Positions 27,876 to 35,710 of a stretch of DNA of 64,000 nt are shown piece by piece. A program made the position numbers and the translations under genes. Source of the stretch: Streptomyces megasporus (lineage in GTDB: Bacteria > Actinomycetota > Actinomycetes > Streptomycetales > Streptomycetaceae); the NCBI RefSeq assembly GCF_000718985.1, contig NZ_JODL01000019.1, positions 42,845 through 106,844 of the forward strand, in the 5' to 3' direction. The stretch's first letter is position 1, and each line of letters starts with the position of its first letter. A model generated the notes under the pieces. The model saw only the letters and a program-made list of their open reading frames with translations. It was not told the origin of the DNA and ran no database searches.

Positions 27876-29054
27876 GTGGCGGGATCGACCGACTTCGACC
27901 TCTACCGGCCGTCCGAAGAGCACGAGATGCTCCGCGAGTCGGTGCGCTCGCTCGCCGAGGCGAAGATCGCACCCTTCGCCGCCGAGGTGGACGAGCAGGG
28001 CCGCTTCCCCCAGGAAGCCCTGGACGCCCTGGTCTCCAATGACCTGCACGCCGTCCACGTGCCCGAGAACTACGGCGGCGCGGGCGCCGACGCCCTCGCG
28101 ACCGTCATCGTGATCGAGGAGGTCGCCCGCGTCTGCGCCTCCTCCTCCCTGATCCCGGCGGTCAACAAGCTCGGCTCGCTCCCGGTGATCCTCTCCGGGT
28201 CCGAGGAGCTGAAGCGGAAGTACCTCGCCCCGCTCGCCAAGGGCGACGCGATGTTCTCCTACTGCCTCTCCGAGCCGGAGGCCGGCTCGGACGCCGCGGG
28301 CATGAAGACCCGCGCGGTACGCGACGGCGACGCCTGGGTCCTCAACGGCGTCAAGCGCTGGATCACCAACGCCGGCGTCAGCGAGTACTACACCGTGATG
28401 GCCGTCACCGACCCCGAGAAGCGCTCCAAGGGCATCTCGGCCTTCGTGGTGGAGAAGGGCGACGAGGGCGTCTCCTTCGGCGCCCCGGAGAAGAAGCTCG
28501 GCATCAAGGGCTCCCCGACCCGCGAGGTCTACTTCGACAACGTCCGCATCCCCGCCGACCGCATGATCGGCGAGGAGGGCACCGGCTTCGCCACCGCGAT
28601 GAAGACCCTGGACCACACCCGCATCACCATCGCGGCCCAGGCCCTGGGCATCGCCCAGGGGGCGCTGGACTACGCCAAGGGCTACGTCAAGGAGCGCAAG
28701 CAGTTCGGCAAGGCCATCGCCGACTTCCAGGGCGTCCAGTTCATGCTCGCCGACATGGCGATGAAGCTGGAGGCCGCCCGTCAGCTCACCTACGCCGCCG
28801 CCGCCCGCTCCGAGCGCGTCACCCTGGGCGCCGACGGCAAGTCCGAGGGCCTGACCTTCCACGGCGCCGCCGCCAAGTGCTTCGCCTCGGACGTCGCCAT
28901 GGAGATCACCACGGACGCGGTCCAGCTCCTGGGCGGCTACGGCTACACCCGCGACTACCCGGTCGAGCGGATGATGCGCGACGCCAAGATTACGCAGATT
29001 TACGAGGGCACGAACCAGGTCCAGCGGATCGTGATGTCCCGCAACCTGCCGTGA
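27876..29054 (+). CDS. Acyl-CoA dehydrogenase
   Basis: 392-residue flavoenzyme catalysing alpha,beta-dehydrogenation of an acyl-CoA. Seen are the FAD/substrate motif YCLSEPEAGSDAAGM, WITNAG, the signature GYGYTRDYPVERMMRDAK, and the catalytic-glutamate loop QIYEGTNQVQRIV near the C-terminus. Length is normal. GTG at 27876 has AGGGAG nine bases upstream. It stands alone between two terminators, so substrate (short, branched or medium chain) cannot be told. It is likely soluble and donates electrons to electron-transfer flavoprotein. Confidence 0.95.
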   Translation: MAGSTDFDLYRPSEEHEMLRESVRSLAEAKIAPFAAEVDEQGRFPQEALDALVSNDLHAVHVPENYGGAGADALATVIVIEEVARVCASSSLIPAVNKLGSLPVILSGSEELKRKYLAPLAKGDAMFSYCLSEPEAGSDAAGMKTRAVRDGDAWVLNGVKRWITNAGVSEYYTVMAVTDPEKRSKGISAFVVEKGDEGVSFGAPEKKLGIKGSPTREVYFDNVRIPADRMIGEEGTGFATAMKTLDHTRITIAAQALGIAQGALDYAKGYVKERKQFGKAIADFQGVQFMLADMAMKLEAARQLTYAAAARSERVTLGADGKSEGLTFHGAAAKCFASDVAMEITTDAVQLLGGYGYTRDYPVERMMRDAKITQIYEGTNQVQRIVMSRNLP

Positions 29055-29078
29055 GGCTCCGTCCCACGCCGTGACCGA

Positions 29079-29160
29079 GGCCCGGGGACGCCCCTGCTCC
29101 GGGGTGTCCCCGGGCCTTCTCCGCTCTGCCACGGCCCGGACCGGGCGGACGGTCCGGGCC
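29079..29160. terminator. Two hairpins between convergent genes
   Basis: GGCCCGGGGAC / GTCCCCGGGCC (29079-29116) followed by GGCCCGGACCG / CGGTCCGGGCC (29133-29160), between the acyl-CoA dehydrogenase stop and the first LCP gene stop. Confidence 0.75.
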
Positions 29161-29186
29161 CTGCCCACCGGCGGGGCGAGGCGCGG

Positions 29187-30368
29187 TCAGTCGCTCCCGA
29201 CCGTGACCTTCTCGCCGTTCTTGAGCTGGCCGACCAGCAGCTTGACCTTCTCCATGTCCCACTTGAGGGAGCCCTGCGGGGCGCTGCCCGCGATCGGCAT
29301 GTTCATCGAGGTGCCCTCGCCGCCCGTGACGTCCTTCATGGCCCAGAACATCGAGGCGAGGTCGAACAGGCCCATGTCCTCGTCCACGATCAGGGTGTCC
29401 AGGCCCGCGCTCATCGTCGGGTAGAGCCTGAAGGGGTTGAGGACGGTGGAGGGAGTGGCCGTCTGGTTCGCCAGGGCGGCCAGGAACTTCTGCTGGTTCT
29501 TGGTGCGCTCCAGGTCGCTGCCGGCCTCGTAGCGGTTGCGGACGAAGGCCAGGGCCTGGGCCCCGTCGAGCGTCTGACGGCCCTTCTTGAAATCGGCTCC
29601 GGACTTCTCGTCCTTGATGTCGCGGGGGATGTCCAACTCCACGCCGCCGACCGCGTCCACGATCTCGGCGAAGCCGCCGAAGCCTATCTCCGCGTAGTGG
29701 TCGATGCGCAGACCGGTGTTGTACTCGATCGTGCGGACCAGCAGGGGAGCGCCGTCCATGGAGTACGCCGCGTTGAGCTTGCGGGCGCCGGGCGAGGGGA
29801 AGGTCTTGCCGGTCTCGGAACCGGTGAACTCCGGGATGGTGACCCACGAGTCGCGCGGCAGGGAGATCATCGTGGTCCCCTGGCCACCGACGTGGAGGAG
29901 GATCATCGAGTCGGTGCGCTTGCCCCCGGCCGAGCCGGTGCGCAGCTTCTTCCGCTCCTCGGAGGACAGGCCCTCGCGGCTGTCGGAGCCCACGATCAGA
30001 TAGGTGGTGCCCTCGCCCTCCTCGGGTCTGTCCTGCACGATGCCGAGGTCGACCTCGCGACGCAGCTTGGAGTCGGCCCAGAAGTAGGTGCCGACCGACC
30101 ACACGAGCACCACGACGAGGAGGGTGATCAGACCGACCTTGATCCGCCGGCCCCAGTCGACGGGACCGGCGCCGCCGGGGCCCGGATCCCCGGGACCGAA
30201 GCCGCCGCGGCCCGGGCCGCCGTAACCGGAACCGGCGTACACCTGGCCGGTGTTGTAACCGGAGTCGTAGCCCGCGTAACCGCTGTGGCCGCCGCGCTGG
30301 TCGGTCGGCATGACACGGGTCGGGTCCGGGCGGGGGCCGGCGCTTCCGCCGTTGGGCCAGTCAGTCAT
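29187..30368 (-). CDS. LytR-CpsA-Psr (LCP) family protein 1
   Basis: 393-residue membrane-anchored phosphotransferase-type protein expected to attach lipid-linked glycopolymers to peptidoglycan. A cytoplasmic N-terminus of about 75 residues is rich in Gly, Tyr and Pro, one membrane segment follows (about 76-98), then the LCP domain (about 125-330) with TDSMILLHV, SLPRDSWVTIP, KLNAAY and FVRNRYEAGSDLERTKNQQ, which include the conserved Asp and Arg residues of the pyrophosphate pocket. No LytR_C domain is seen. ATG at 30368 is chosen on length; no clear ribosome binding site. First of five LCP genes on this strand. Confidence 0.93.
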   Translation of the reverse strand: MTDWPNGGSAGPRPDPTRVMPTDQRGGHSGYAGYDSGYNTGQVYAGSGYGGPGRGGFGPGDPGPGGAGPVDWGRRIKVGLITLLVVVLVWSVGTYFWADSKLRREVDLGIVQDRPEEGEGTTYLIVGSDSREGLSSEERKKLRTGSAGGKRTDSMILLHVGGQGTTMISLPRDSWVTIPEFTGSETGKTFPSPGARKLNAAYSMDGAPLLVRTIEYNTGLRIDHYAEIGFGGFAEIVDAVGGVELDIPRDIKDEKSGADFKKGRQTLDGAQALAFVRNRYEAGSDLERTKNQQKFLAALANQTATPSTVLNPFRLYPTMSAGLDTLIVDEDMGLFDLASMFWAMKDVTGGEGTSMNMPIAGSAPQGSLKWDMEKVKLLVGQLKNGEKVTVGSD

Positions 30369-30489
30369 GGAAGGCAGTGTGCACGCTCCCCACGGGTGAG
30401 GCACAGACGGGGGAACGGAACGGGGGTGCGGCTGTTGCAGAGATGATGCATTGGGGGGCCGCCGGGGGCGGGCGCATAGGCTGGAGGAC

Positions 30490-31041
30490 ATGACCATTCA
30501 GGCCCAGGCGCCCGGGCACGAACTGCCGGGCAAGCCCACGTCCGTGTCCCGCATCACCCTGTCCCGCATCATGACGGCGGGCGACACCAACCTGCTCGGC
30601 ACCGTCCACGGCGGCGTGATCATGAAGCTGGTCGACGACGCGGCGGGCGCGGTGGCGGGGCGGCACTCGGGCGGGCCGGCGGTCACGGCGTCGATGGACG
30701 AGATGGTCTTCCTGGAGCCGGTCCGGGTGGGCGATCTGGTCCATGTGAAGGCCCAGGTGAACTGGACCGGCCGGACCTCGATGGAGGTCGGCGTGCGGGT
30801 GATGGCCGAGCGCTGGAACGAGTCCACCCCGGCCACCCGGGTCGCCTCGGCCTACCTGGTGTTCACCGCGGTGGACGAGAGCGGCAGGCCCCGGCCCGTG
30901 CCGCCGGTGATCCCCGAGACCGAGCGGGACGAACGGCGCCGCCAGGAGGCGCAGATCCGGCGCACCCACCGACTGGCCCGCCGCCGGGCGATCAAGGAAC
31001 TGCGCGACCGGCGGACGGCGGAGGGCATGCTCGACGACTGA
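30490..31041 (+). CDS. Acyl-CoA thioesterase (hotdog fold, YciA/BACH-like)
   Basis: 183-residue single hotdog-domain thioesterase hydrolysing acyl-CoA. Seen are the N-terminal SRIMTAGDTNLLGTVHGG, where Asp and the following GG loop form the active site, and the HotDog helix KLVDDAAGAVAGRHS; the C-terminal 40 residues are an Arg-rich helix. A -10-like TAGGCT (30477-30482) ends seven bases before the ATG, so the message is probably leaderless although GGAGG also lies there. Located between two LCP genes but on the opposite strand, with its own promoter. Confidence 0.92.
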   Translation: MTIQAQAPGHELPGKPTSVSRITLSRIMTAGDTNLLGTVHGGVIMKLVDDAAGAVAGRHSGGPAVTASMDEMVFLEPVRVGDLVHVKAQVNWTGRTSMEVGVRVMAERWNESTPATRVASAYLVFTAVDESGRPRPVPPVIPETERDERRRQEAQIRRTHRLARRRAIKELRDRRTAEGMLDD

Positions 31042-31045
31042 GACC

Positions 31046-31075
31046 GCGTCCGGGCCCGGGGGAGGGGCCGGACGC
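31046..31075. terminator. Hairpin between thioesterase and LCP gene 2
   Basis: GCGTCCGG / CCGGACGC stem with a 14-base GC-rich loop in the 45-bp gap between convergent stops. Confidence 0.6.
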
Positions 31076-31086
31076 CGGACACCGGG

Positions 31087-32619
31087 TCAGGAACACGCGA
31101 CCTCGTCGCCCGTGACCGCCGGCGCGCGCCGCTCGGGCTCCGGGGACTCCTCGTCCTCCGCCGGCTCGGTGGGGGCGGGGCGCGGCCGTACCCTCCGCAC
31201 CTGGTTGTGGTCCGTGCCGACCGTCACCTCCAGCACCCGCCCCTGGCCCTCGACCTTCTCCAGTCGGGCGCCGGGGAGCGCCGCGGCCAGGGCCCGCGCC
31301 GAGCGGTCCCACTCGGGGTCGTAGCGGACGACCGTCTCGCGCATGTCCTGCCGTTCGGCGGCGCGCGGGGTGCCGGTGGTGTCGAAACCGGTGGCGCGGA
31401 GTTCCCGGTCCACCCACGCGCCGAGGTTGGCGACCGTGGTGCCGTTCTCGACCTGGACGCGGACCGTCCTCGGGTCCACCTCGACCGGCAGGGGCTCGGA
31501 CGGCGTGGACCTCCCCTCCCGGCCGGCCTGCTCGCCGGGCCTCTCCGGGTTCTTCGCGCCCACCGTCCCGGAGGCCGTCAACGGGCGGTCCCGGCGGAGC
31601 GCGGCGAACATCCGCTCCGCTTCCTCGTGGTCCCAGAGCACCGTCGAGCCGACGCCCGGCACGGCGTGGTCGGGGTCGGCGACCGGTACCGAGGCGAACT
31701 CCGAGGAGGCGGTCGTGAAGCCCCGCATGGCCCGTGCGAGGGCGAGCAGCTCGTCGGCGCCGAAATTCGGGTCGGCGCGCACCGAGCCGAGCAGCGCGGA
31801 GACCACCCGGTTGAGCCTGGCGGGGTTCACCAGCACCCCGCTGTGGGCGGTCTCGTCGATGACGGAGGCCAGGAAGCGCTGTTGACGTTTGATCCGGCCG
31901 AGGTCGCCGTCGGGGTCGAGGTACCGGGCGCGCACGTACTGCAGCGCCTGACCGCCGTTCAGACGGGTGGTGCCGGCCGGCAGGTCGAGGCCGCTGCGGC
32001 TGTCGTGCAGCGGCCTCGGGGTGCACACCGGCACCCCGCCCAGGGCGTCGACGGTGCGCATGAAGCTGGTGAAGCCCACCTCCAGGTAGTGGTCGACGCG
32101 CACCCCCGTCATCTTCTCGACGGTGCGGACGGTCAGGCTCGGGCCGCCGATCGCGTAGGCGGCGTTGATCTTCCCGGTGCGGTCGGCGCGCCGCTCCCCG
32201 GTGGCCGGGTCGGTGTGTTCGGGGAACTCGGTGTAGGAGTCGCGGGGGATGCTCACCACGCTGGCCCGGTCCCGGTCGGCGGAGAGGTGCACGAGCATGA
32301 TCGTGTCGGTGCAGTTGCAGGGGGTGCCGCCGAGGGAGTAGCGCTGTTTCTCCTCCTCGGTGACGGTGTCGCGGTCGTCGGTCCCGACGACCAGGAAGTT
32401 GGTGCCGCCGCCGACCGCGGGCCGGTGGCTGAGCCCGCGGAAGGGGTCCACCCGTTCCAGCCGGGTGTCCAGGCGGCTGACCACGGCCTGGCCGATGCCG
32501 CTGGTCACCAGCACCAGCGCCGAGACGGCCGTGGCCGTCCGCATGCCCCAGCGGGACAGGACGCTCCGCTTGGGCCGCGGGCGGGCGTGGCGGCCGCGCT
32601 GACGGGACCGTGCGGGCAT
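31087..32619 (-). CDS. LCP family protein 2 with LytR_C domain
   Basis: 510-residue membrane-anchored wall-polymer ligase. Arg-rich cytoplasmic N-terminus, membrane segment at about 28-48, LCP domain (about 70-290) with CTDTIMLVHL, SIPRDSYTEFP, KINAAYAIGG and YVRARYLDPDGDLGRIKRQQ, and a C-terminal LytR_C domain (about 385-475; VRVQVENGTTVANL). The tail is Glu/Pro/Arg-rich and ends VACS. All catalytic-site residues of the family seem intact, including the INAAY loop. ATG at 32619 has GGAGG ten bases upstream. It is divergent from the glycosyltransferase gene. Confidence 0.92.
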   Translation of the reverse strand: MPARSRQRGRHARPRPKRSVLSRWGMRTATAVSALVLVTSGIGQAVVSRLDTRLERVDPFRGLSHRPAVGGGTNFLVVGTDDRDTVTEEEKQRYSLGGTPCNCTDTIMLVHLSADRDRASVVSIPRDSYTEFPEHTDPATGERRADRTGKINAAYAIGGPSLTVRTVEKMTGVRVDHYLEVGFTSFMRTVDALGGVPVCTPRPLHDSRSGLDLPAGTTRLNGGQALQYVRARYLDPDGDLGRIKRQQRFLASVIDETAHSGVLVNPARLNRVVSALLGSVRADPNFGADELLALARAMRGFTTASSEFASVPVADPDHAVPGVGSTVLWDHEEAERMFAALRRDRPLTASGTVGAKNPERPGEQAGREGRSTPSEPLPVEVDPRTVRVQVENGTTVANLGAWVDRELRATGFDTTGTPRAAERQDMRETVVRYDPEWDRSARALAAALPGARLEKVEGQGRVLEVTVGTDHNQVRRVRPRPAPTEPAEDEESPEPERRAPAVTGDEVACS

Positions 32620-32764
32620 CGGAGAACCACCTCCGTGGGGTGGGGGCCGGGAAGGGGCCAACATAGGCCCATACGATCTACGGACCGCGGCCACACGCCG
32701 CCTTCGGTCCGCGGCCACCCGGCTGCCGTGCGAGGCGGTCACCCGTTCGCGGTACCGTGGCCCG

Positions 32765-33808
32765 GTGACGTCTCCAGCCGAAACCCCCTCCCCGGCCGCG
32801 GCGCCGCCCGCGGTCTCCGTGATCATGCCGGTGCTCAACGAGGAGCGGTACCTGCGCAGCTCCGTACGGCACATCCTGGAGCAGGAGTACGCCGGTGAGC
32901 TGGAAGTCGTGATCGCCCTCGGTCCCTCGGAGGACCGCACCGACGCCATCGCCGCGGAACTGGTCCGCGAGGACCCGCGGGTGCGCACGGTGCCCAACCC
33001 CAGCGGCCGTACGCCCGCGGGGCTCAACGCCGCCATCGCCGCCTCCCGCCACCCGATCGTGGTGCGCGTGGACGGGCACGGCATGCTCTCGCCGAACTAC
33101 ATCGCGACCGCCGTACGCCTGTTGGAGGAGACCGGCGCGGCGAACGTCGGCGGCATCATGCACGCCGAGGGCGAGAACGACTGGGAGAAGGCGGTGGCCG
33201 CCGCCATGACCTCCCGGATCGGCGTCGGCAACGCCGCGTTCCACACCGGCGGCGAGGCCGGCGAGGCCGAGACCGTCTACCTGGGCGTCTTCCGCCGGGA
33301 GGTGCTGGAGCGGCTGGGCGGCTACAACGAGGAGTTCATCCGGGCGCAGGACTGGGAGCTGAACTACCGCATCCGTCAGGACGGCGGGCTGATCTGGTTC
33401 TCGCCCGAGCTGCTGGTCTCCTACCGGCCGCGTCCGAGCGTCCGCGCCCTGGCCAAGCAGTACCGCAACTACGGCCGTTGGCGGCACGTGGTGGCCCGCT
33501 ACCACTCCGGTTCGATCAATCTGCGCTACCTGGCGCCGCCCGCGGCCGTGGTGGCCATCGGGGCGGGTCTGGTGGTGGGCGCGCTGGTCACGCCGTGGGG
33601 CCTGGTCGTCCCGGCGGGCTATCTGGCGGCGATCACCGCGGGCTCGATCCCGGCGGGCAAGGGGCTGCCGGTGAAGGCGCGGGTGCGGATTCCGCTCGCC
33701 CTGGCCACCATGCACATGTCGTGGGGATGGGGCTTTCTGACCAGCCCGCGCAAGCTGGCGGAGAAGGTGAAGGCCAGTCGTCGGGACCCGGTGACCGCCG
33801 GCGGCTGA
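32765..33808 (+). CDS. Family 2 glycosyltransferase
   Basis: 347-residue GT-A type glycosyltransferase. Nucleotide-sugar binding motif VSVIMPVLNEERYLRSS at the start, the DGHG position of the DxD metal motif in VVRVDGHGMLSP, and the acceptor-side EEFIRAQDWELNYRIR; two hydrophobic segments near the C-terminus (about 258-285 and 300-325) anchor it to the membrane. A -10-like TACCGT ends six bases before the GTG at 32765, so it is probably leaderless. Sugar and acceptor unknown; the surrounding LCP genes point to a wall-attached polymer. Resembles succinoglycan-type ExoA transferases. Confidence 0.9.
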   Translation: MTSPAETPSPAAAPPAVSVIMPVLNEERYLRSSVRHILEQEYAGELEVVIALGPSEDRTDAIAAELVREDPRVRTVPNPSGRTPAGLNAAIAASRHPIVVRVDGHGMLSPNYIATAVRLLEETGAANVGGIMHAEGENDWEKAVAAAMTSRIGVGNAAFHTGGEAGEAETVYLGVFRREVLERLGGYNEEFIRAQDWELNYRIRQDGGLIWFSPELLVSYRPRPSVRALAKQYRNYGRWRHVVARYHSGSINLRYLAPPAAVVAIGAGLVVGALVTPWGLVVPAGYLAAITAGSIPAGKGLPVKARVRIPLALATMHMSWGWGFLTSPRKLAEKVKASRRDPVTAGG

Positions 33809-33845
33809 CCGCCCGGGCGCCGGGGCCGCGAGAACGGCGAAGGAA

Positions 33846-33949
33846 GACGGCGAGAAGGACGGCGAGAAGGACGGCGAGAAGGACGGAGCGTGGGGTCGCG
33901 GTACGCGGCCCCACACCTGTCACCGGACGGCCGCGTCACCGGACGGCCG
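33846..33949. repeat. 12-bp and 15-bp tandem/direct repeats in an intergenic region
   Basis: Three and a half units of GACGGCGAGAAG (33846-33886) and, closer to the LCP gene 3 stop, two copies of GTCACCGGACGGCCG (33919-33933 and 33935-33949) with a partial third. They fill most of the 143 bp between the convergent glycosyltransferase and LCP genes. No gene is seen here. Confidence 0.75.
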
Positions 33950-33951
33950 TG

Positions 33952-35673
33952 TCACCAGACGTGGGCGGGGTTCACCTCCATACAGGCGTCCTTGTCCTCG
34001 CCGTTGAGCGCGTCCGCGCTGTCCGGGGCCCGGCGCTTCCCGTCCTTCGGGCTCGGCTCCGTCTTGGGGTAGGCGTCCCCGGCGCGCCAGTCGGCGCCGA
34101 TCACCAGGGTGATCCCGTCGACGTCGGCGGAGCGCCGCACGGCCCGCTCGGGCAGCCCGAGGGCTCCTGCGACGGCCAGGGCGTCGCCGCGCCGGTCCTG
34201 ATCCGGGTACGACAAGGTGGTGTTCGCCTGGGAGACGGCGGTGGGGTCGGCCTCGGCCCGGGTGAAGCCGAGCCGGTGCAGCAGGTCGGTGACGGTGGCA
34301 GCGCGGCCGTTGACGGGGGCCAGGGCGGTGGAGCCGGTGCCGTTCCTGACCCGCACCGGAATCCGGTCGGCGGGGGCGGCCTTCTCCTCGGCGTCCTTCT
34401 TCGGCTTCTCGTCCTTGCCGTCGAGCGCGATGTCCTCGCGGATGAGCGAGAACACCTCCTCGGCGTCGCCGGGCTTGGGCACCACGTAGCTGCCGCCGCC
34501 CGCGTACTCCCACGGCATGGTGGCCATGGTGATCCGGCCCGTGGGGACCCGCTTGAGCTCGTTCGCCAGGTCGTAGAGCTCCTTGACGGTGCCGATGCCG
34601 TCGTCGACGGTGAGGGCCTTGGTGGCGGCCTCGGCGAGGGAGCGGAGCTTGCCCGGGTCGGTGAGCTTGGTGCCCGCCTTGAGCCGGCGCACCATCGAGT
34701 TCATGTACATGTGCTGGGCCTTGGCCCGGCCGATGTCGCTGCCGTCGCCGAAACCGTGCCGGGTGCGCAGCCACTGGAGGGCCCGCTCGCCCGTGATGGT
34801 GGTGGTCCCCTTCTTCAGGCGCAGGCCCGACCGCCGGTCGTGGACGTTGGCGTCCACACAGACCGGGACACCGCCGACGGCGTCGGCCATGTCCACCACG
34901 CCCGCGAAGTCGATCATCATGAAGTGGTCGATCGGGATGTCGGTCAGTTCCATCCAGGTGGCCACCGTGCAGCCCGGACCGCCGTGCTGGAGGCTGGAGT
35001 TGATCTTGTCCACGGTCCGGGGGTGGACCGTGCCGTCCTCGGGGTCGGTGCACTCGGGGATGGTGACCCTGGTGTCACGGGGGATGCTCAGCACCGACAT
35101 GCTGCGGCGGTCGGCGGAGAGGTGCAGCAGCATCTGCACGTCGGCGAGCGGTTCGCGGCCCACCTCGTTCCGGGCGCCGCCGAGTTCGACGTTCCGCGCG
35201 GAGTTCCGGCTGTCGGAGCCCAACAGCAGGATGTTGACGGGCGAGCGGCCGGCGGCGTCCGTGCCGTGACCGAGCTGCTTGTCGCCGAGGTTGAGGGGTT
35301 TTTTGGTGAGGTTGCCGTTGAGGTGCTCGTAGTAGAGGTAGCCGGCGCCCGCCGTGCCGAGGATCAGCACCGACAGGCCGAGCGCCGTCCAGCGCAGCAC
35401 CCGCCTGCCGCGGCGTGGGATCCGGGGCCGGTCGTGCCGTGAACCGTCGGGTCCCTTGGGCGCTCCGGACCCCTTGGCCCCCTTGGCCCCCTTGGGGACA
35501 TTGGCCTCTTTGGAGCCGGCGCTTTTGCCCGCGGGCGCGTCGGCGTCCGTGCCGTCCTCCTCCGGCCCGTCGTACAGGCTGTCGTTCCAGCCGAAGTCCT
35601 CTGCCCGGGGAGCGCGTCCGCGCGCTCCCTCGCCCCGTACGGCACTGTGCCCCAACGGGTCTTCCTCCCCCAT
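33952..35673 (-). CDS. LCP family protein 3 with LytR_C domain
   Basis: 573-residue protein. A long cytoplasmic N-terminus (about 90 residues, Gly/Lys/Pro-rich, with repeated KGAKGAKG), a membrane segment at about 95-117, LCP domain (about 145-370) with SVLSIPRDTRVTIP, KINSSLQHGG and WLRTRHGFGDGSDIGRAKAQ, and a C-terminal LytR_C domain (about 440-545; RIPVRVRNGTGSTAL). The usual SDTxM strand reads ADVQM but keeps its Asp. The KIN-AAY loop is altered to KINSSL. ATG at 35673 is the family-like start, with a weak ribosome binding site. It ends 5' of LCP gene 4 by only 37 bp, so the two are probably co-transcribed. Confidence 0.9.
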   Translation of the reverse strand: MGEEDPLGHSAVRGEGARGRAPRAEDFGWNDSLYDGPEEDGTDADAPAGKSAGSKEANVPKGAKGAKGSGAPKGPDGSRHDRPRIPRRGRRVLRWTALGLSVLILGTAGAGYLYYEHLNGNLTKKPLNLGDKQLGHGTDAAGRSPVNILLLGSDSRNSARNVELGGARNEVGREPLADVQMLLHLSADRRSMSVLSIPRDTRVTIPECTDPEDGTVHPRTVDKINSSLQHGGPGCTVATWMELTDIPIDHFMMIDFAGVVDMADAVGGVPVCVDANVHDRRSGLRLKKGTTTITGERALQWLRTRHGFGDGSDIGRAKAQHMYMNSMVRRLKAGTKLTDPGKLRSLAEAATKALTVDDGIGTVKELYDLANELKRVPTGRITMATMPWEYAGGGSYVVPKPGDAEEVFSLIREDIALDGKDEKPKKDAEEKAAPADRIPVRVRNGTGSTALAPVNGRAATVTDLLHRLGFTRAEADPTAVSQANTTLSYPDQDRRGDALAVAGALGLPERAVRRSADVDGITLVIGADWRAGDAYPKTEPSPKDGKRRAPDSADALNGEDKDACMEVNPAHVW

Positions 35674-35710
35674 GTCGTTCAGCCGGCGTCGAAGGCGCGG
35701 CGCACGGGCC

